64,000 bases of DNA from G963676095 sp963676095 (GTDB lineage: Bacteria; Bacteroidota; Bacteroidia; Bacteroidales; Prolixibacteraceae), in assembly GCA_963676095.1 (NCBI GenBank), contig OY781040.1, forward strand, positions 7,502,001 through 7,566,000, written 5' to 3'. The first letter of the stretch is position 1, and every line of letters starts with the position of its first letter. Of the stretch, positions 16,064-26,060 are shown piece after piece. The position numbers and the translations under genes were made by a program. The notes beneath the pieces were generated by a model that was not told the DNA's origin, did no database searches, and saw nothing but the letters and a program-made list of their open reading frames with translations.

Positions 16064-16089
16064 AAAGATTTTTTAACAAAAATATCCGG

Positions 16090-16306
16090 TCGTTTGCATG
16101 GAAGGGGCGTTGCCCCTGTGACCCCAATTACTTTTTTGTCTTGACACAAAAAAGTAATCAAAAAAAGTCAAGGCTACGTCCACTTCGCACGAAAAACTAC
16201 GCTCAAGGACTAAAATCTTTTAAACTCGCCTGCGGCTCAGACAGAAAAGATTTTTTAACGCCCTCTTCACTTGTTTTTCGGCTCACCGGACGAGGCCAGT
16301 CCATCC
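16090..16306 (+). repeat. Intergenic module, copy 1 (also 21846-22050 and inverted 31500-31590)
   Basis: Contains the stem CTTTTTTGT...ACAAAAAAG, then CTACGTCCACTTCGCACG, TAAACTCGCCTGCGGCTCAG and AACGCCCTCTTCACTTG. Almost the same ~200 bp recurs before the lipoprotein at 22107. No protein-coding sense is apparent. Confidence 0.75.
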
Positions 16307-16364
16307 CCATTTATTCGGGATAAAAAGACGGATACGCATAAAATAAAACAAGAAAATCAAACAC

Positions 16365-19300
16365 ATGAAACACATAAAAATAACAGGTTTGTTAGGGTTG
16401 TTCCTTTCCTTGTGCCTGGCCCTCCCGGCACAGGAAAAGGACAACCGGTTCGCCATTAAAGGGACCGTGTACGACCAGGCGGATGTCCCGGTGCCGGGTG
16501 TCACCATTTACATCCGGGACAAAATAAGCATCGGGACTACTTCCGGCAATGACGGGAACTTCAGCATACAGGCTTCCCGCGGCGACATGATCGTCTTCTC
16601 CTTTGTCGGCTTCGAGAAGGCCGAATACCTGGTCACCGAAGAAAAGCAGGACCTGAAAATAAAAATTACCGAAGCCAAGCAAAAGCTCGACGAAGTGGTC
16701 ATTGTCGGGCTCGGCAGCCAGCGGAAAATTTCCAACGTGGCGGCTGTTTCCTCCATCGATGTCAAGGACCTGCAGCAACCGGCCGCCTCCGTGGCCAACC
16801 TGCTGGGCGGACGCGCCGCCGGGGTCATCTCCATGCAGTCCAGCGGCGAGCCCGGGAAAAACCTCTCCGAATTCTGGATCCGCGGCATCGGTACCTTCGG
16901 GGCAAACTCCAGCGCGCTGGTCCTGATCGACGGACTCGAAGGCAGCATCAACTCCATCGACCCGGCCGATATTGAGAGCTTCTCCATCCTGAAGGATGCT
17001 TCGGCTACAGCCGTTTACGGCGTGCGCGGGGCCAACGGCGTGGTGCTGATCACCACCAAAAGGGGCGAAGCCGGCAAACTGAAGATTACCGGGCGCGCCA
17101 ACTTTACCTTGTCGCACCTGGAGCATATCCCCCGCTACCTGCGGGCCTACGATTATGCCAGGCTCGCCAACGAGGCACGGGAAGTCAGGGGCGAATCCGC
17201 CCTTTACAGCGATATCGAGCTGGATATTATCAAGGACCACCTCGACCCGGATCTTTACCCCGATGTTTCCTGGCAGGACGAAGTGCTGAAAAACAACTCC
17301 TTCAAGCAGAGCTATTATGTCAGCGCGCGCGGAGGGGCCAGGGCCGCCAGGTATTTTCTCAGCCTGGGCGGGAGCCGGGAAACGGCCGCCTACAAATATG
17401 ATAAAAACAGTCCTTATGCCAATAATGTCGGCTACAGCACCTATTCCTACCGGGCAAATATCGACCTGGAACTCTCACCCGCAACCGGCCTTTACTTCGG
17501 GTCCAGCGGCTACCTTTCCGTTCAGAACAACCCGGGCGTTGCCAGCACGGACTACATCTGGCAGGCCCAGGCCAAACTGAACCCCCTGCTGCTCCCGGTC
17601 AAATACTCCAACGGCCAGCTCCCTGCCGCCAGCGACGCCGCGGGCACTTCTTCACCTGTGGTGATGATCAACAACATGGGACGGCGCACCGACCAGGAAT
17701 ATGACGGCGAATATACCCTCGAACTGAAGCAGGACTTTTCAAAACTGGTACAAGGGTTGAAATTCCGGGTCCAGGGCGCCTATAACCTGAACAGCTTCTT
17801 CTCGGAGAGCAGGACAAAACAGCCGGCCCTCTACCAGGCGGTCAGCCGCGATAAGAACGGCGGACTGGTGACCATCGAACGGGTGGCCGAAGGGGCCGTA
17901 TCGTATTCCAAAAGTACCGACCAGTACCGCAAATACCACCTGGAAAGTACCGTCAATTATGACCGTACTTTCGGGCAGGCGCACAATGTTACCGGTCTGG
18001 TTTACTACTATATGAGCGACGAAAAAACGGCCAGCGACGGAACGGACAACCTCAGCGCCATCCCGGTCCGCTACCAGGGCCTGTCCAGCAGGGTTACCTA
18101 CGGGTACCGGGATACCTACCTGGTTAATTTCAATTTCGGGTACACCGGTTCGGGAAACTTCCAGTCCGGGCACCAGTTCGGCTTCTTCCCCTCCATTGCC
18201 GTGGGATGGGTGCCTACCGGCTACGAAGCTGTTAAAGACAACCTGCCCTGGCTGGGCTTCCTGAAGTTCAGGGCTTCCTACGGTTCCGTCGGGAACGACC
18301 AGATCTCTTCCACGCGTTTTCCCTACCTGACCCTGGTCAGCTCCTCGACGGTCAGCCCCTGGGGGTCAAACGGCGTGGAAGGGGTCACCGAATCGACCGT
18401 CGGGGCCGATAACCTCAAATGGGAAAAGGCCCTGAAAGCGGACTTCGGAATTGAAGGCCGTCTGTTTGACGATCAGGTTAAGTTCGTTGTCGATTTTTTC
18501 AGGGACAAGCGCGACGGCATCTTCATGCAGCGGGTGCAGGTGCCCGATTATGCCGGCCTGGTCTCCCTGCCTTACGGCAACGTGGGCAGGATGGTCAGCT
18601 TCGGGGCCGACGGAAACGCCAGTTACACCCGTGCCATCAGCAAGGACATGAGCTTTACCGTCAGGGGAAATTTCACGTTCTCCAAAAACGATGTCAAGAA
18701 CTGGGAGGAGGCCAACCCGGCCTATCCCTACCAGGAGGCGTCGGGCTACCCGTACGGCACCATCCGCGGCTATCATGCCCTCGGCCTTTTCAGGGACCAG
18801 GACGACGTGGACAACAGCCCCTCGCAGTTCGGGGCCTCCCTGATGCCCGGGGATATCAAGTACCGGGATGTAAACGGCGACGGACAGATCGACTCCGACG
18901 ACATGACCCCCTTGTCATACAGTACCTATCCCCTGCTCATGTATGGATTCGGGGCCGAATTCCGGTATAAAAATTTCTCTGCCGGGGTCTTGTTCAAGGG
19001 GACCGGCAAAACCGATTACTTTCATGTGGGGTACAACAGTAACGGGGAGGGCTATGTGCCGTTCTTCAACGGCGTTTACGGGAATGTGCTCTCAATTGCC
19101 AACGATCCGTCAAACCGGTGGGTACCGAAAAAATATGCAGCCGAACACGGCATCGATCCCGGTCTGGCTGAAAACCCCGGTGCCCGCTTTCCCCGGTTAT
19201 CGTACGGCTACAACACCAACAACTGCCAGCTCTCCGATTTCTGGAAAGGGGACTCCCGCTACCTGCGCCTGCAGGAGGTAACAATCAACTACAACCTCAA

Positions 19301-19472
19301 AGCTTCCGTGCTGCGAAAAATCCATATCGCCTCGGTCGACCTCCAACTGGTCGGGAACAACCTCTGCGTCTGGGACAAGGAGGGTTTATTCGACCCGGAG
19401 CAGGCTTACCAAAATGGTGAGGTGTACCCCATACCGGCCACTTATACCCTGCAATTGTATATCAACCTGTAA
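16365..19472 (+). CDS. SusC/RagA-family TonB-dependent outer-membrane transporter
   Basis: 1035 residues with signal peptide (MKHIKITGLLGLFLSLCLAL), a carboxypeptidase-regulatory-like domain (FAIKGTVYDQADVPVPGVTI), plug domain (SNVAAVSSIDVKDLQQPAAS, DASATAVYGVRGANGVVLIT) and the C-terminal beta barrel. It forms the pore of a SusCD nutrient pump driven by TonB. There is no N-terminal STN domain, so it is not expected to signal to an anti-sigma factor. Paired with the SusD gene at 19756. Substrate unknown. Confidence 0.92.
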   Translation: MKHIKITGLLGLFLSLCLALPAQEKDNRFAIKGTVYDQADVPVPGVTIYIRDKISIGTTSGNDGNFSIQASRGDMIVFSFVGFEKAEYLVTEEKQDLKIKITEAKQKLDEVVIVGLGSQRKISNVAAVSSIDVKDLQQPAASVANLLGGRAAGVISMQSSGEPGKNLSEFWIRGIGTFGANSSALVLIDGLEGSINSIDPADIESFSILKDASATAVYGVRGANGVVLITTKRGEAGKLKITGRANFTLSHLEHIPRYLRAYDYARLANEAREVRGESALYSDIELDIIKDHLDPDLYPDVSWQDEVLKNNSFKQSYYVSARGGARAARYFLSLGGSRETAAYKYDKNSPYANNVGYSTYSYRANIDLELSPATGLYFGSSGYLSVQNNPGVASTDYIWQAQAKLNPLLLPVKYSNGQLPAASDAAGTSSPVVMINNMGRRTDQEYDGEYTLELKQDFSKLVQGLKFRVQGAYNLNSFFSESRTKQPALYQAVSRDKNGGLVTIERVAEGAVSYSKSTDQYRKYHLESTVNYDRTFGQAHNVTGLVYYYMSDEKTASDGTDNLSAIPVRYQGLSSRVTYGYRDTYLVNFNFGYTGSGNFQSGHQFGFFPSIAVGWVPTGYEAVKDNLPWLGFLKFRASYGSVGNDQISSTRFPYLTLVSSSTVSPWGSNGVEGVTESTVGADNLKWEKALKADFGIEGRLFDDQVKFVVDFFRDKRDGIFMQRVQVPDYAGLVSLPYGNVGRMVSFGADGNASYTRAISKDMSFTVRGNFTFSKNDVKNWEEANPAYPYQEASGYPYGTIRGYHALGLFRDQDDVDNSPSQFGASLMPGDIKYRDVNGDGQIDSDDMTPLSYSTYPLLMYGFGAEFRYKNFSAGVLFKGTGKTDYFHVGYNSNGEGYVPFFNGVYGNVLSIANDPSNRWVPKKYAAEHGIDPGLAENPGARFPRLSYGYNTNNCQLSDFWKGDSRYLRLQEVTINYNLKASVLRKIHIASVDLQLVGNNLCVWDKEGLFDPEQAYQNGEVYPIPATYTLQLYINL

Positions 19473-19755
19473 GGTATGCGCAAGTCAGGTCCCCGATTCA
19501 CCGGAAGGTGAAAAGCAGGGATGGCCGGTCAAAGTAGTCCGGGCCGGCGATGGCGGGAACGGTTTTTTGCGGGTATTCAAGGAGGTGGGCCAGAAAGAAA
19601 AAACCGTGAGGCGGGAGGAAGGATGACTTTGACAAGACTTTTTCTTCCTTTTGGTCGACTGCAAAAGGAAGGGCCCCGCCGGCCAGAGGCGAATACAAAT
19701 TAAAAATTGTCAGGTTATTAAAAGAACGAAAAAAATACCTCTAAAAATTTATACA

Positions 19756-21813
19756 ATGAAAACAAATACAACAGATATCAGGAAGGCGGGGTCGCTTTCC
19801 GGTCCGGGAACAAGGCCTTTCCGCTGTTCCCGGCTCATCATTGGCGCCCTGCTGGCCCTTGTCTTTTCTTCCTGCAGCGATTACCTCGGCATCGACGACT
19901 ATTTCAGCGACGAGCTGAAGCTGGATACCGTCTTTGCAAAAACAAGGTACATCGAAGCCTACCTATGGGCCGCAGCCGCCATGTTCCCCGACGAGGGGAA
20001 TATCCTCGATTATAATTATACCCCCGGCCCTACCGCCACGGACGAAGCGTTCACCGGCTTCCTGACTTCTTCCGGCTATAACGGGATCCGGTACGTGCTG
20101 GGCGAAATTACGGCCGGTAATATGCATGAACTGGAAACCTGGGGAAACTTGTACAAGATTATCCGTAAATGCAACATCATCATCAACCGCATTGACGAGG
20201 CAACTGATATGACCACCAAAGAGCGGTTTTCCATCCTGGGGAATACCCGGTTTATCAGGGCTTATGCCTATTACAACCTGATCGTGGATTACGGCCCCCC
20301 CATCCTGCTGGGCGACGAGGTCGTGGCCTCGAACGAGGACCTCGCCTATTACGACCGGGAACGGGGCACCTACGACGAGGCCGTGGACTATGTTTGCTCC
20401 GAGCTGGACTCCGCTGCCGTTTATTTAAGTTCAACGGTTTCCCTGATGGAATTCGGACGACCGACCAAAGGCGCCGCTTACGGGCTGATCGCACGGTTGC
20501 GCCTGATACAGGCCAGTCCCCTTTACAATGGCGGGGAAGCCGCCCATACCACTTTCGGGGACTGGACCCGTTCTTCCGACGGCGCGTATTACGTTTCGCA
20601 GGCCTATGATGAAAAACGCTGGGCCGTGGCTGCCGCTGCCGCCAAAAGGGTCATGGACATGCAGGTCTCCGGAAGCGGTCAGTATTCCCTGCATACGGTC
20701 GAAGCCGATTCGAAAACGCCCGCTTTGCCCGACGGGGTGACCGGCGACCCTGATTATTACAATACCTGGCCCGACGGGGCTGCCGGTATCGACCATTACA
20801 GGTCTTACGCCGAAATGTTCAACGGGGAATCTGTACTGGCCACCAACCCTGAATTTGTCTGGGCCAGGACAAGCAGCGAGGTTAAAGCGGAAACACAGGA
20901 GTCGTTTCCCGAGAGCGTGGACGGGTGGAACGGCATGTGCGTCACCCAGAAGGTGGTCGACGCTTATGCCATGGCCGACGGACGCTCCATTGACAATTCC
21001 AGCGCGGCTTATCCTTATACGGAGACCGGGTCCTCCTCTGCCGTAAACTCCTTCTCGGGATATCGGCTGAATGCCGGGGTCAGCAACATGTATGTCAACC
21101 GGGAGATGCGCTTTTATGCCTGCGTGGGCTTCTGCGAATGTTACTGGCCCATGACCTCGTCAACGTCATCGGGTTACTATAACCAGACCATTACCTATTA
21201 TTACGGCTCCGCAAACGGGAAGGGCCATGTCAGCGACCCGGTCAACTTCCCGCTCACCGGCTATGTGATCAAAAAATTCATCCATCCCTCGGATGCCTGG
21301 GGCGGGACGAACTGCACCCGGATGGACAAGGCTTTCCCGATTATCCGCTATGCCGAGGTCCTGCTTTCCTATGCCGAGGCGCTCAACAACCTGACCGGCA
21401 GCTATTCCATCGATGTGGACGGACAGGAGGAGGTCTTTTCCAGGGATATGAACGAAATTAAAAATGCCTTTAACCTGGTCCGTCACCGGGCCAGCCTGCC
21501 CGGGATAACGGGGAACGAGGACACTGAAACCATTCAGGAACTGATCGAAAAGGAGCGTATGGTGGAATTCCTGTTCGAGAACCGGCGTTACTACGATGTC
21601 CGGCGGTGGGGCATCTACAAGGAAACGGAAAACGTGACCATCAAGGGCATGAACGTGGACGGGACCAGGGATGCGTTCTATACCAGGACCACCCCGAACA
21701 CGTCGAGGACCGGCGCACGCATCGTGGACAAGAAACTGACGCTGATGCCCATCCCGCTCGACGAGGTCAGGAGGCTCCCTTCCCTGGACCAGAACCCCGG
21801 ATGGGGGGACTAG
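19756..21813 (+). CDS. SusD/RagB-family surface lipoprotein
   Basis: 685 residues from ATG 19756. Signal peptide with lipobox at ALVFSSCSDYLG. TPR-like SusD features include LGNTRFIRAYAYYNLIVDYG, FPIIRYAEVLLSYAEALNN and the C-terminal ELIEKERMVEFLFENRRYYD and RRWG. It is the lid and ligand-binding partner of the SusC upstream. An open extension to 19651 is rejected because it lacks a signal peptide. Confidence 0.92.
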   Translation: MKTNTTDIRKAGSLSGPGTRPFRCSRLIIGALLALVFSSCSDYLGIDDYFSDELKLDTVFAKTRYIEAYLWAAAAMFPDEGNILDYNYTPGPTATDEAFTGFLTSSGYNGIRYVLGEITAGNMHELETWGNLYKIIRKCNIIINRIDEATDMTTKERFSILGNTRFIRAYAYYNLIVDYGPPILLGDEVVASNEDLAYYDRERGTYDEAVDYVCSELDSAAVYLSSTVSLMEFGRPTKGAAYGLIARLRLIQASPLYNGGEAAHTTFGDWTRSSDGAYYVSQAYDEKRWAVAAAAAKRVMDMQVSGSGQYSLHTVEADSKTPALPDGVTGDPDYYNTWPDGAAGIDHYRSYAEMFNGESVLATNPEFVWARTSSEVKAETQESFPESVDGWNGMCVTQKVVDAYAMADGRSIDNSSAAYPYTETGSSSAVNSFSGYRLNAGVSNMYVNREMRFYACVGFCECYWPMTSSTSSGYYNQTITYYYGSANGKGHVSDPVNFPLTGYVIKKFIHPSDAWGGTNCTRMDKAFPIIRYAEVLLSYAEALNNLTGSYSIDVDGQEEVFSRDMNEIKNAFNLVRHRASLPGITGNEDTETIQELIEKERMVEFLFENRRYYDVRRWGIYKETENVTIKGMNVDGTRDAFYTRTTPNTSRTGARIVDKKLTLMPIPLDEVRRLPSLDQNPGWGD

Positions 21814-21845
21814 GGAAGGGTTGCCCCATGACTGGTTGAGCTGAG

Positions 21846-22050
21846 CTGAGCAGTGGGGCGTTGCCCCAAACCCCAATTACTTTTTTGTCTTAACACAAAA
21901 AAGTAATCAAAAAAAGTCAAGGCTGCGTCCACTTCGCACGAAAAACTACGCTCGAGGGCTAAAATCTTTTAAACTCGCCTGCGGCTCAGACAGAAAAGAT
22001 TTTTTAACGCCCTCTTCACTTGTTTTTCGGCTCACCGGACGAGGCCGGTA
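21846..22050 (+). repeat. Intergenic module, copy 2
   Basis: About 90 percent identical to 16090-16306 through GGCTCACCGGACGAGGC. It separates susD from the next lipoprotein gene, the same placement as copy 1 before susC. Confidence 0.75.
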
Positions 22051-22106
22051 CGCTTTTCAAAAACAGTTTTTCTTTTAAAATGGATATTATTATAAAGATT
22101 ATATCG

Positions 22107-23030
22107 ATGAAAAAATATAAAGTTATTGGTCTGATGACCCTGTTGTCCCTGGGGGTGTGTTCCTGCGACAGGGACGAAGTTTTCGAGAAGGAACAGTACA
22201 AAAATGTGTTTGCCCTGATCAGCGAAAGCGGCAATGTCTTCACCAGGTATTATGAGCTGGGAAAAGAAACGACCGGGTATGTAAACGCATCATGCGGGGG
22301 CACCTGTCCGACAAAGGAGGACATCGTGGTCAGCCTGGCGGAGGACGGGTCGCTGATCAGCGACTACAACACGGCCAATTTCGATGTGGACAAGGCCCGG
22401 TATGCCCGTCCGCTCCCCAAAAGCAAGTACGGCATCGACAGCTACCAGTTCACGATCCCCGCGGGGGAAGTAAGCGGCCAAATGCCCATCCGCGTCAGGC
22501 CCGACGGGCTGTCCCCCGATTCGGCCTACATGGTCGCCCTGCGCATCAGTTCCGGTTCCGCCTGCGAGGTCAACCCGGACAAGGACTACGTCCTCTACCT
22601 GGTGAAAATTGAAAACTACTGGGCGGACAGCGACGGCAGCGGCTACACCATGAAATCGAAGATCACCCAGGACGGCGCAACCGTAGAAGTGCCGGGTACG
22701 GTAACCATGGCCCCCCTCGGCCAAACAAGGGTACGGATCATGGCCGGGAACGAGACCTACGGGTCCGACCTGGCCGTCTTTAACAAGGGCGCCATCGTCC
22801 TGGATATCGACACCGTTTCCGGCAAGGTGACGATCGGTCCCTACAAGAGCATAACGGTCACCCAGGTCGACGGGGACCCCGATTATCCGAACAGCTTCAG
22901 AATCGAGGATGACGGCTACAACACCTACAAAACTTTCCTGCTCCGTTACGACTATACGGCCGGCAACGCGACCTACTCCGTAAAGGAAGAGTTGCGGCTG
23001 GAATTCGATGAGGGGGACGAAACGGAATAG
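22107..23030 (+). CDS. DUF1735-like surface lipoprotein of the SusCD locus
   Basis: 307 residues from ATG 22107, the start that gives a lipoprotein signal (LLSLGVCSCDRDEVFEK). The first part resembles the beta-sandwich DUF1735 (BT_3987 N-terminal) seen in surface glycan-binding proteins: DIVVSLAEDGSLISDYN and ARPLPKSKYGIDSYQFTIPA, followed by SPDSAYMVALRISS. The C-terminal part is a second beta domain. No catalytic motif was recognised; it probably binds ligand at the cell surface. Confidence 0.7.
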   Translation: MKKYKVIGLMTLLSLGVCSCDRDEVFEKEQYKNVFALISESGNVFTRYYELGKETTGYVNASCGGTCPTKEDIVVSLAEDGSLISDYNTANFDVDKARYARPLPKSKYGIDSYQFTIPAGEVSGQMPIRVRPDGLSPDSAYMVALRISSGSACEVNPDKDYVLYLVKIENYWADSDGSGYTMKSKITQDGATVEVPGTVTMAPLGQTRVRIMAGNETYGSDLAVFNKGAIVLDIDTVSGKVTIGPYKSITVTQVDGDPDYPNSFRIEDDGYNTYKTFLLRYDYTAGNATYSVKEELRLEFDEGDETE

Positions 23031-23056
23031 CTGATAAACCTTTAATCCAACTAAAA

Positions 23057-24124
23057 ATGAAACAGATACTTTTTTATTCCGTCGCCTGGTCCCTGTTGCT
23101 GGCCTGCCTGTGGGGATGCGACGTATATGAACGGACGGGCGTGGAGGCAACAATTTATGTTGACCAAAACCCGCTCGACCTGTTTACCGGCGAAGTGGTC
23201 CGGCTTACCGCCAGCCCGACCGCCAATACTTCTTATACCTGGTCCAGCGATGACCCGGCTGTTGCCTCGGTCAGTGACGGCCTGGTGGAAGCAATCGGCG
23301 AAGGGGTGACCTTTATTATTGTCAGTGACGGGACCGCCGAAACAAAAGTTCAGGTAACCGTGGAAACAAGGATCTCCCTGACGGGCATTGTGCTGGATGA
23401 AGTGTCGCTTGAACTGTCCCCGGACGATGCCACGACTGTTAATGTTTTCCTTATCCCCGAAGGTGCCAATGACCTGCCGGGGTCCTCCTCCTGGACTTCT
23501 GAGGACACGGGCGTGGCGGTCGTGGATGAAAGCGGGACAATTACCGCTATTGCGGAAGGGCAAACCTGCATCATCTATCGCGAAGGCAGTTTTGCGGATA
23601 CCGTTGTTGTTTATGTCTCCGACACACGGCCCTTTAACGGGCCGCACACCTTTTCTGCGGCCTCCCCATGCCTCATTTATGCCGCCGACTTCGATTTCGG
23701 CGGCGAGGGGTATGCTTTTCACGACAGTGACAGCGGTAATTCCATTGGCAACGACGACTACCGGCAGGGCGGCGGCGACACCAACAGCTACCCCGTGGAG
23801 GTCGAAGGGGACGGCGCCGATATCGGCTATACCAACGCCGGGGAATGGTTGCTTTATACGGTCGTTGTGCAGGATGCCGGCGACTATATGGCCGAGGTGA
23901 GCCTGTCGGCTGCCTCCGACGGGGGGCAGTTCCGCCTGGAGGCGGACGGCATTGACGTAACCGGCCCCATCAATGTCCCCAATAACGGGAGCTGGAGCGA
24001 CTGGCGGTGGTTGGAGGCTGCCGCCCCTGTTGCCATCTCCCTGTCTTCCGGAAGGCACCACCTGAAGTTTTATTTCGAGCGCGCGGGCTACAACCTCCGG
24101 GCATTACGGTTTACCAAAAAATGA
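23057..24124 (+). CDS. Lipoprotein with bacterial Ig-like and CBM6-like domains
   Basis: 355 residues. Lipobox at LLLACLWGCDVYE. Two Ig-like (Big_2-type) repeats: WSSDDPAVASVSDGLVEAIG and WTSEDTGVAVVDESGTITAI. The C-terminal ~150 residues read as a family 6-type carbohydrate-binding module (GEGYAFHDSDSGN, GADIGYTNAGEWLLYTVVV, GSWSDWRW). It starts 26 bp after the previous stop, so it is in the same operon. Binding-only function is likely. Confidence 0.75.
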   Translation: MKQILFYSVAWSLLLACLWGCDVYERTGVEATIYVDQNPLDLFTGEVVRLTASPTANTSYTWSSDDPAVASVSDGLVEAIGEGVTFIIVSDGTAETKVQVTVETRISLTGIVLDEVSLELSPDDATTVNVFLIPEGANDLPGSSSWTSEDTGVAVVDESGTITAIAEGQTCIIYREGSFADTVVVYVSDTRPFNGPHTFSAASPCLIYAADFDFGGEGYAFHDSDSGNSIGNDDYRQGGGDTNSYPVEVEGDGADIGYTNAGEWLLYTVVVQDAGDYMAEVSLSAASDGGQFRLEADGIDVTGPINVPNNGSWSDWRWLEAAAPVAISLSSGRHHLKFYFERAGYNLRALRFTKK

Positions 24125-25385
24125 ACCCTGAACGGGCATTGCCCCTGTTTGAAACAATAATGCTGCAACCTCCCGGTTTCCGGGGGGTTGTTTTTATTCT
24201 GACCACAGGGGCAACGCCCCTCAAACAGGCCGCAGGCCGTCAAACTCTTCAAACGGCGTAGCCTCAAACAACAGGAACAATAGATGTTTGATTGTTTGAA
24301 TGTCCGAATGTTTGACGCTACGCGGTTGGGGATGAGAGCAGAGCGAGGGTACCAACAACAATAGTAACAATAGAAACCACAGAAACCATCCCCCTCATTC
24401 AAACACGAAGTTTCAAACTTCTCAAACGGCAAAGCCCTACCCTTTCCGCCCGGAAAAACTAACGTCTCCTGATCATCCGTTTCCCGCGGGCGGGTGGCAA
24501 TGATTGAGGGCCGCCTCTTGCCCGGGGTGCCGCTCCTGTCGTCGCTTACCCGGGCTACCATAACATGACCCCTATGGGGCCAGCGGTGAAACAGGTATCG
24601 CCATTATTTTTAAACTCATTATTAAAATCAATCATGTTAATTAAATAAACAACGCCCCTCAAACGGCGAAGCCTCAAACATTTTCAAACACGAAGTGTCA
24701 AACCTGCTCGAACGGCAAAGCCCTAACCCTTCAAACGGCCGAAGGCCATCAAACCCTTCAAACACGAAGTTTCAAACCCCTCAAACGGCGTAGCCCTACC
24801 CTTTCCGCCCGGAAAAACTAACGTCTCCTGATCATCCGTTTCCCGCGGGCGGGTGGCAATGATCGGGTACGCTACTTGCCCGGGGTGCCGCTCCTGTCGT
24901 CGCTTACCCCGGGTTACCATAACATGACCCCTATGGGGCCAGAGGTGAAACCGGTATCGCCATTATTTTTAAACTCATTATTAAAATCACCCATGTTAAT
25001 TAAATTAACAACGCCCTCGAACGGCGAAGCCTCAAACATTTTCAAACACGAAGTGTCAAACCCTTCAAACGGCGTAGCCCCTCCGCCCGGAAAAAGAAAT
25101 CTACTCCGCCCAACCCTTTCCCGCGGGCGGGTGGCAATGATTGGGGGACGCTCCTTACCCGGGGTGCCGCTCCTATCGTCGCTTACCCCGGGTTATTTAG
25201 ATTTGTCCCCTTCAGGGACCAGGGTAGTGCCGGCATCGCCATTATTTTTAAAACACGTTATCAAAATCACCATGTTAATTAAATTAACAACGACCCTCAA
25301 ACGGCGAAGCCTCAAACATTTTCAAACACGAAGTGTCAAACCTGCTCGAACGGCGAAGCCCCCTCCCCTCCCCCGGACGGAGAGC
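24125..25385. repeat. Field of repeated intergenic modules, three large units
   Basis: No gene is seen. Three copies (about 24425-24700, 24790-25060, 25075-25330) share, in order, CAAACGGCRAAGCC-type short repeats, CCCGCGGGCGGGTGGCAATG, GGGGTGCCGCTCCT, a CATAACATGACCCCTATGGG or TTGTCCCCTTCAGGGA hairpin and ATGTTAATTAAAT. The short CAAACGGCGAAGCC/CAAACACGAAGT units recur at 31390-31460 and 52295-52375. Open frames here are repeat artefacts. Confidence 0.75.
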
Positions 25386-26060
25386 CTAAAGCCAGCTACA
25401 TCCAAGCTCCGGGTAGTTGCCTTCTTGCACCTCCGGGCATTCGATAAAACGCGTTTCCTGGGAATGACAGCGCAGGTATTTATTAAGGACCACAATACTT
25501 TCTTCTGCAATCAGTCGATTTTCGTTTGGCAGATGATTATGCACCAACGCGGCAATCCGGATATTTCTGTTCAGGCAAGCCTCGATGCTTAGCAGGGTAT
25601 GATTAATACTTCCCAGTTTGGACGAGCTTACCAATATCAGGGGATAGCCCGTGGCCCGGAGGTAATCGATCGTCAGCAACTCGTCGTTAACAGGAACCAT
25701 AAGGCCCCCCGCGCCTTCCAGCAGGACAAGGTCGTACTTTTCGTTTAAATATCTGGTGGATTGCGTGATCACGTCAACATCGATCGTCGTATTTTCCATC
25801 CGGGCCGATAAATGGGGCGATGCCGGAAACTTAAAAACATAGGGACAGGTTATCTTTTGCAGGTCGGCATCCTGCAGGCCGATCCCCATCAGGTTACGAT
25901 GGACCTGTAAATCGCCGGCAATTTCATTACTGCCTGTTTGCACCAGCTTCTGCGTAATAACAGGAATCCCCTTTTTGTGCATTTCCCGGGCAAGCAGGCC
26001 TGTAACCATCGTTTTGCCGCAATCGGTATCGATGCCGCTTATAAAATAGGTTTTACTCAT
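25386..26060 (-). CDS. bioD: Dethiobiotin synthetase
   Basis: 224 residues. P-loop SGIDTDCGKTMVTG at the N-terminus, then LVQTGSNE and the LLEGAGGLMVPV segment that binds substrate and Mg. It closes the ureido ring of dethiobiotin using CO2 and ATP. Last gene of the operon; it overlaps the end of bioC by 8 bp. The repeat field begins right after its stop. Confidence 0.93.
   Translation of the reverse strand: MSKTYFISGIDTDCGKTMVTGLLAREMHKKGIPVITQKLVQTGSNEIAGDLQVHRNLMGIGLQDADLQKITCPYVFKFPASPHLSARMENTTIDVDVITQSTRYLNEKYDLVLLEGAGGLMVPVNDELLTIDYLRATGYPLILVSSSKLGSINHTLLSIEACLNRNIRIAALVHNHLPNENRLIAEESIVVLNKYLRCHSQETRFIECPEVQEGNYPELGCSWL

Noticed and set aside
16392..17240. Long minus-strand ORFs opposite susC, susD and the CBM6 gene
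   Set aside because: GC-rich codon use opens the antisense frames; there are no domain matches and the sense genes are clear.
24876..25592. 238-codon ORF across the repeat field
   Set aside because: It is built from intergenic repeats and antisense bioD, and its amino-acid pattern repeats with the DNA modules.
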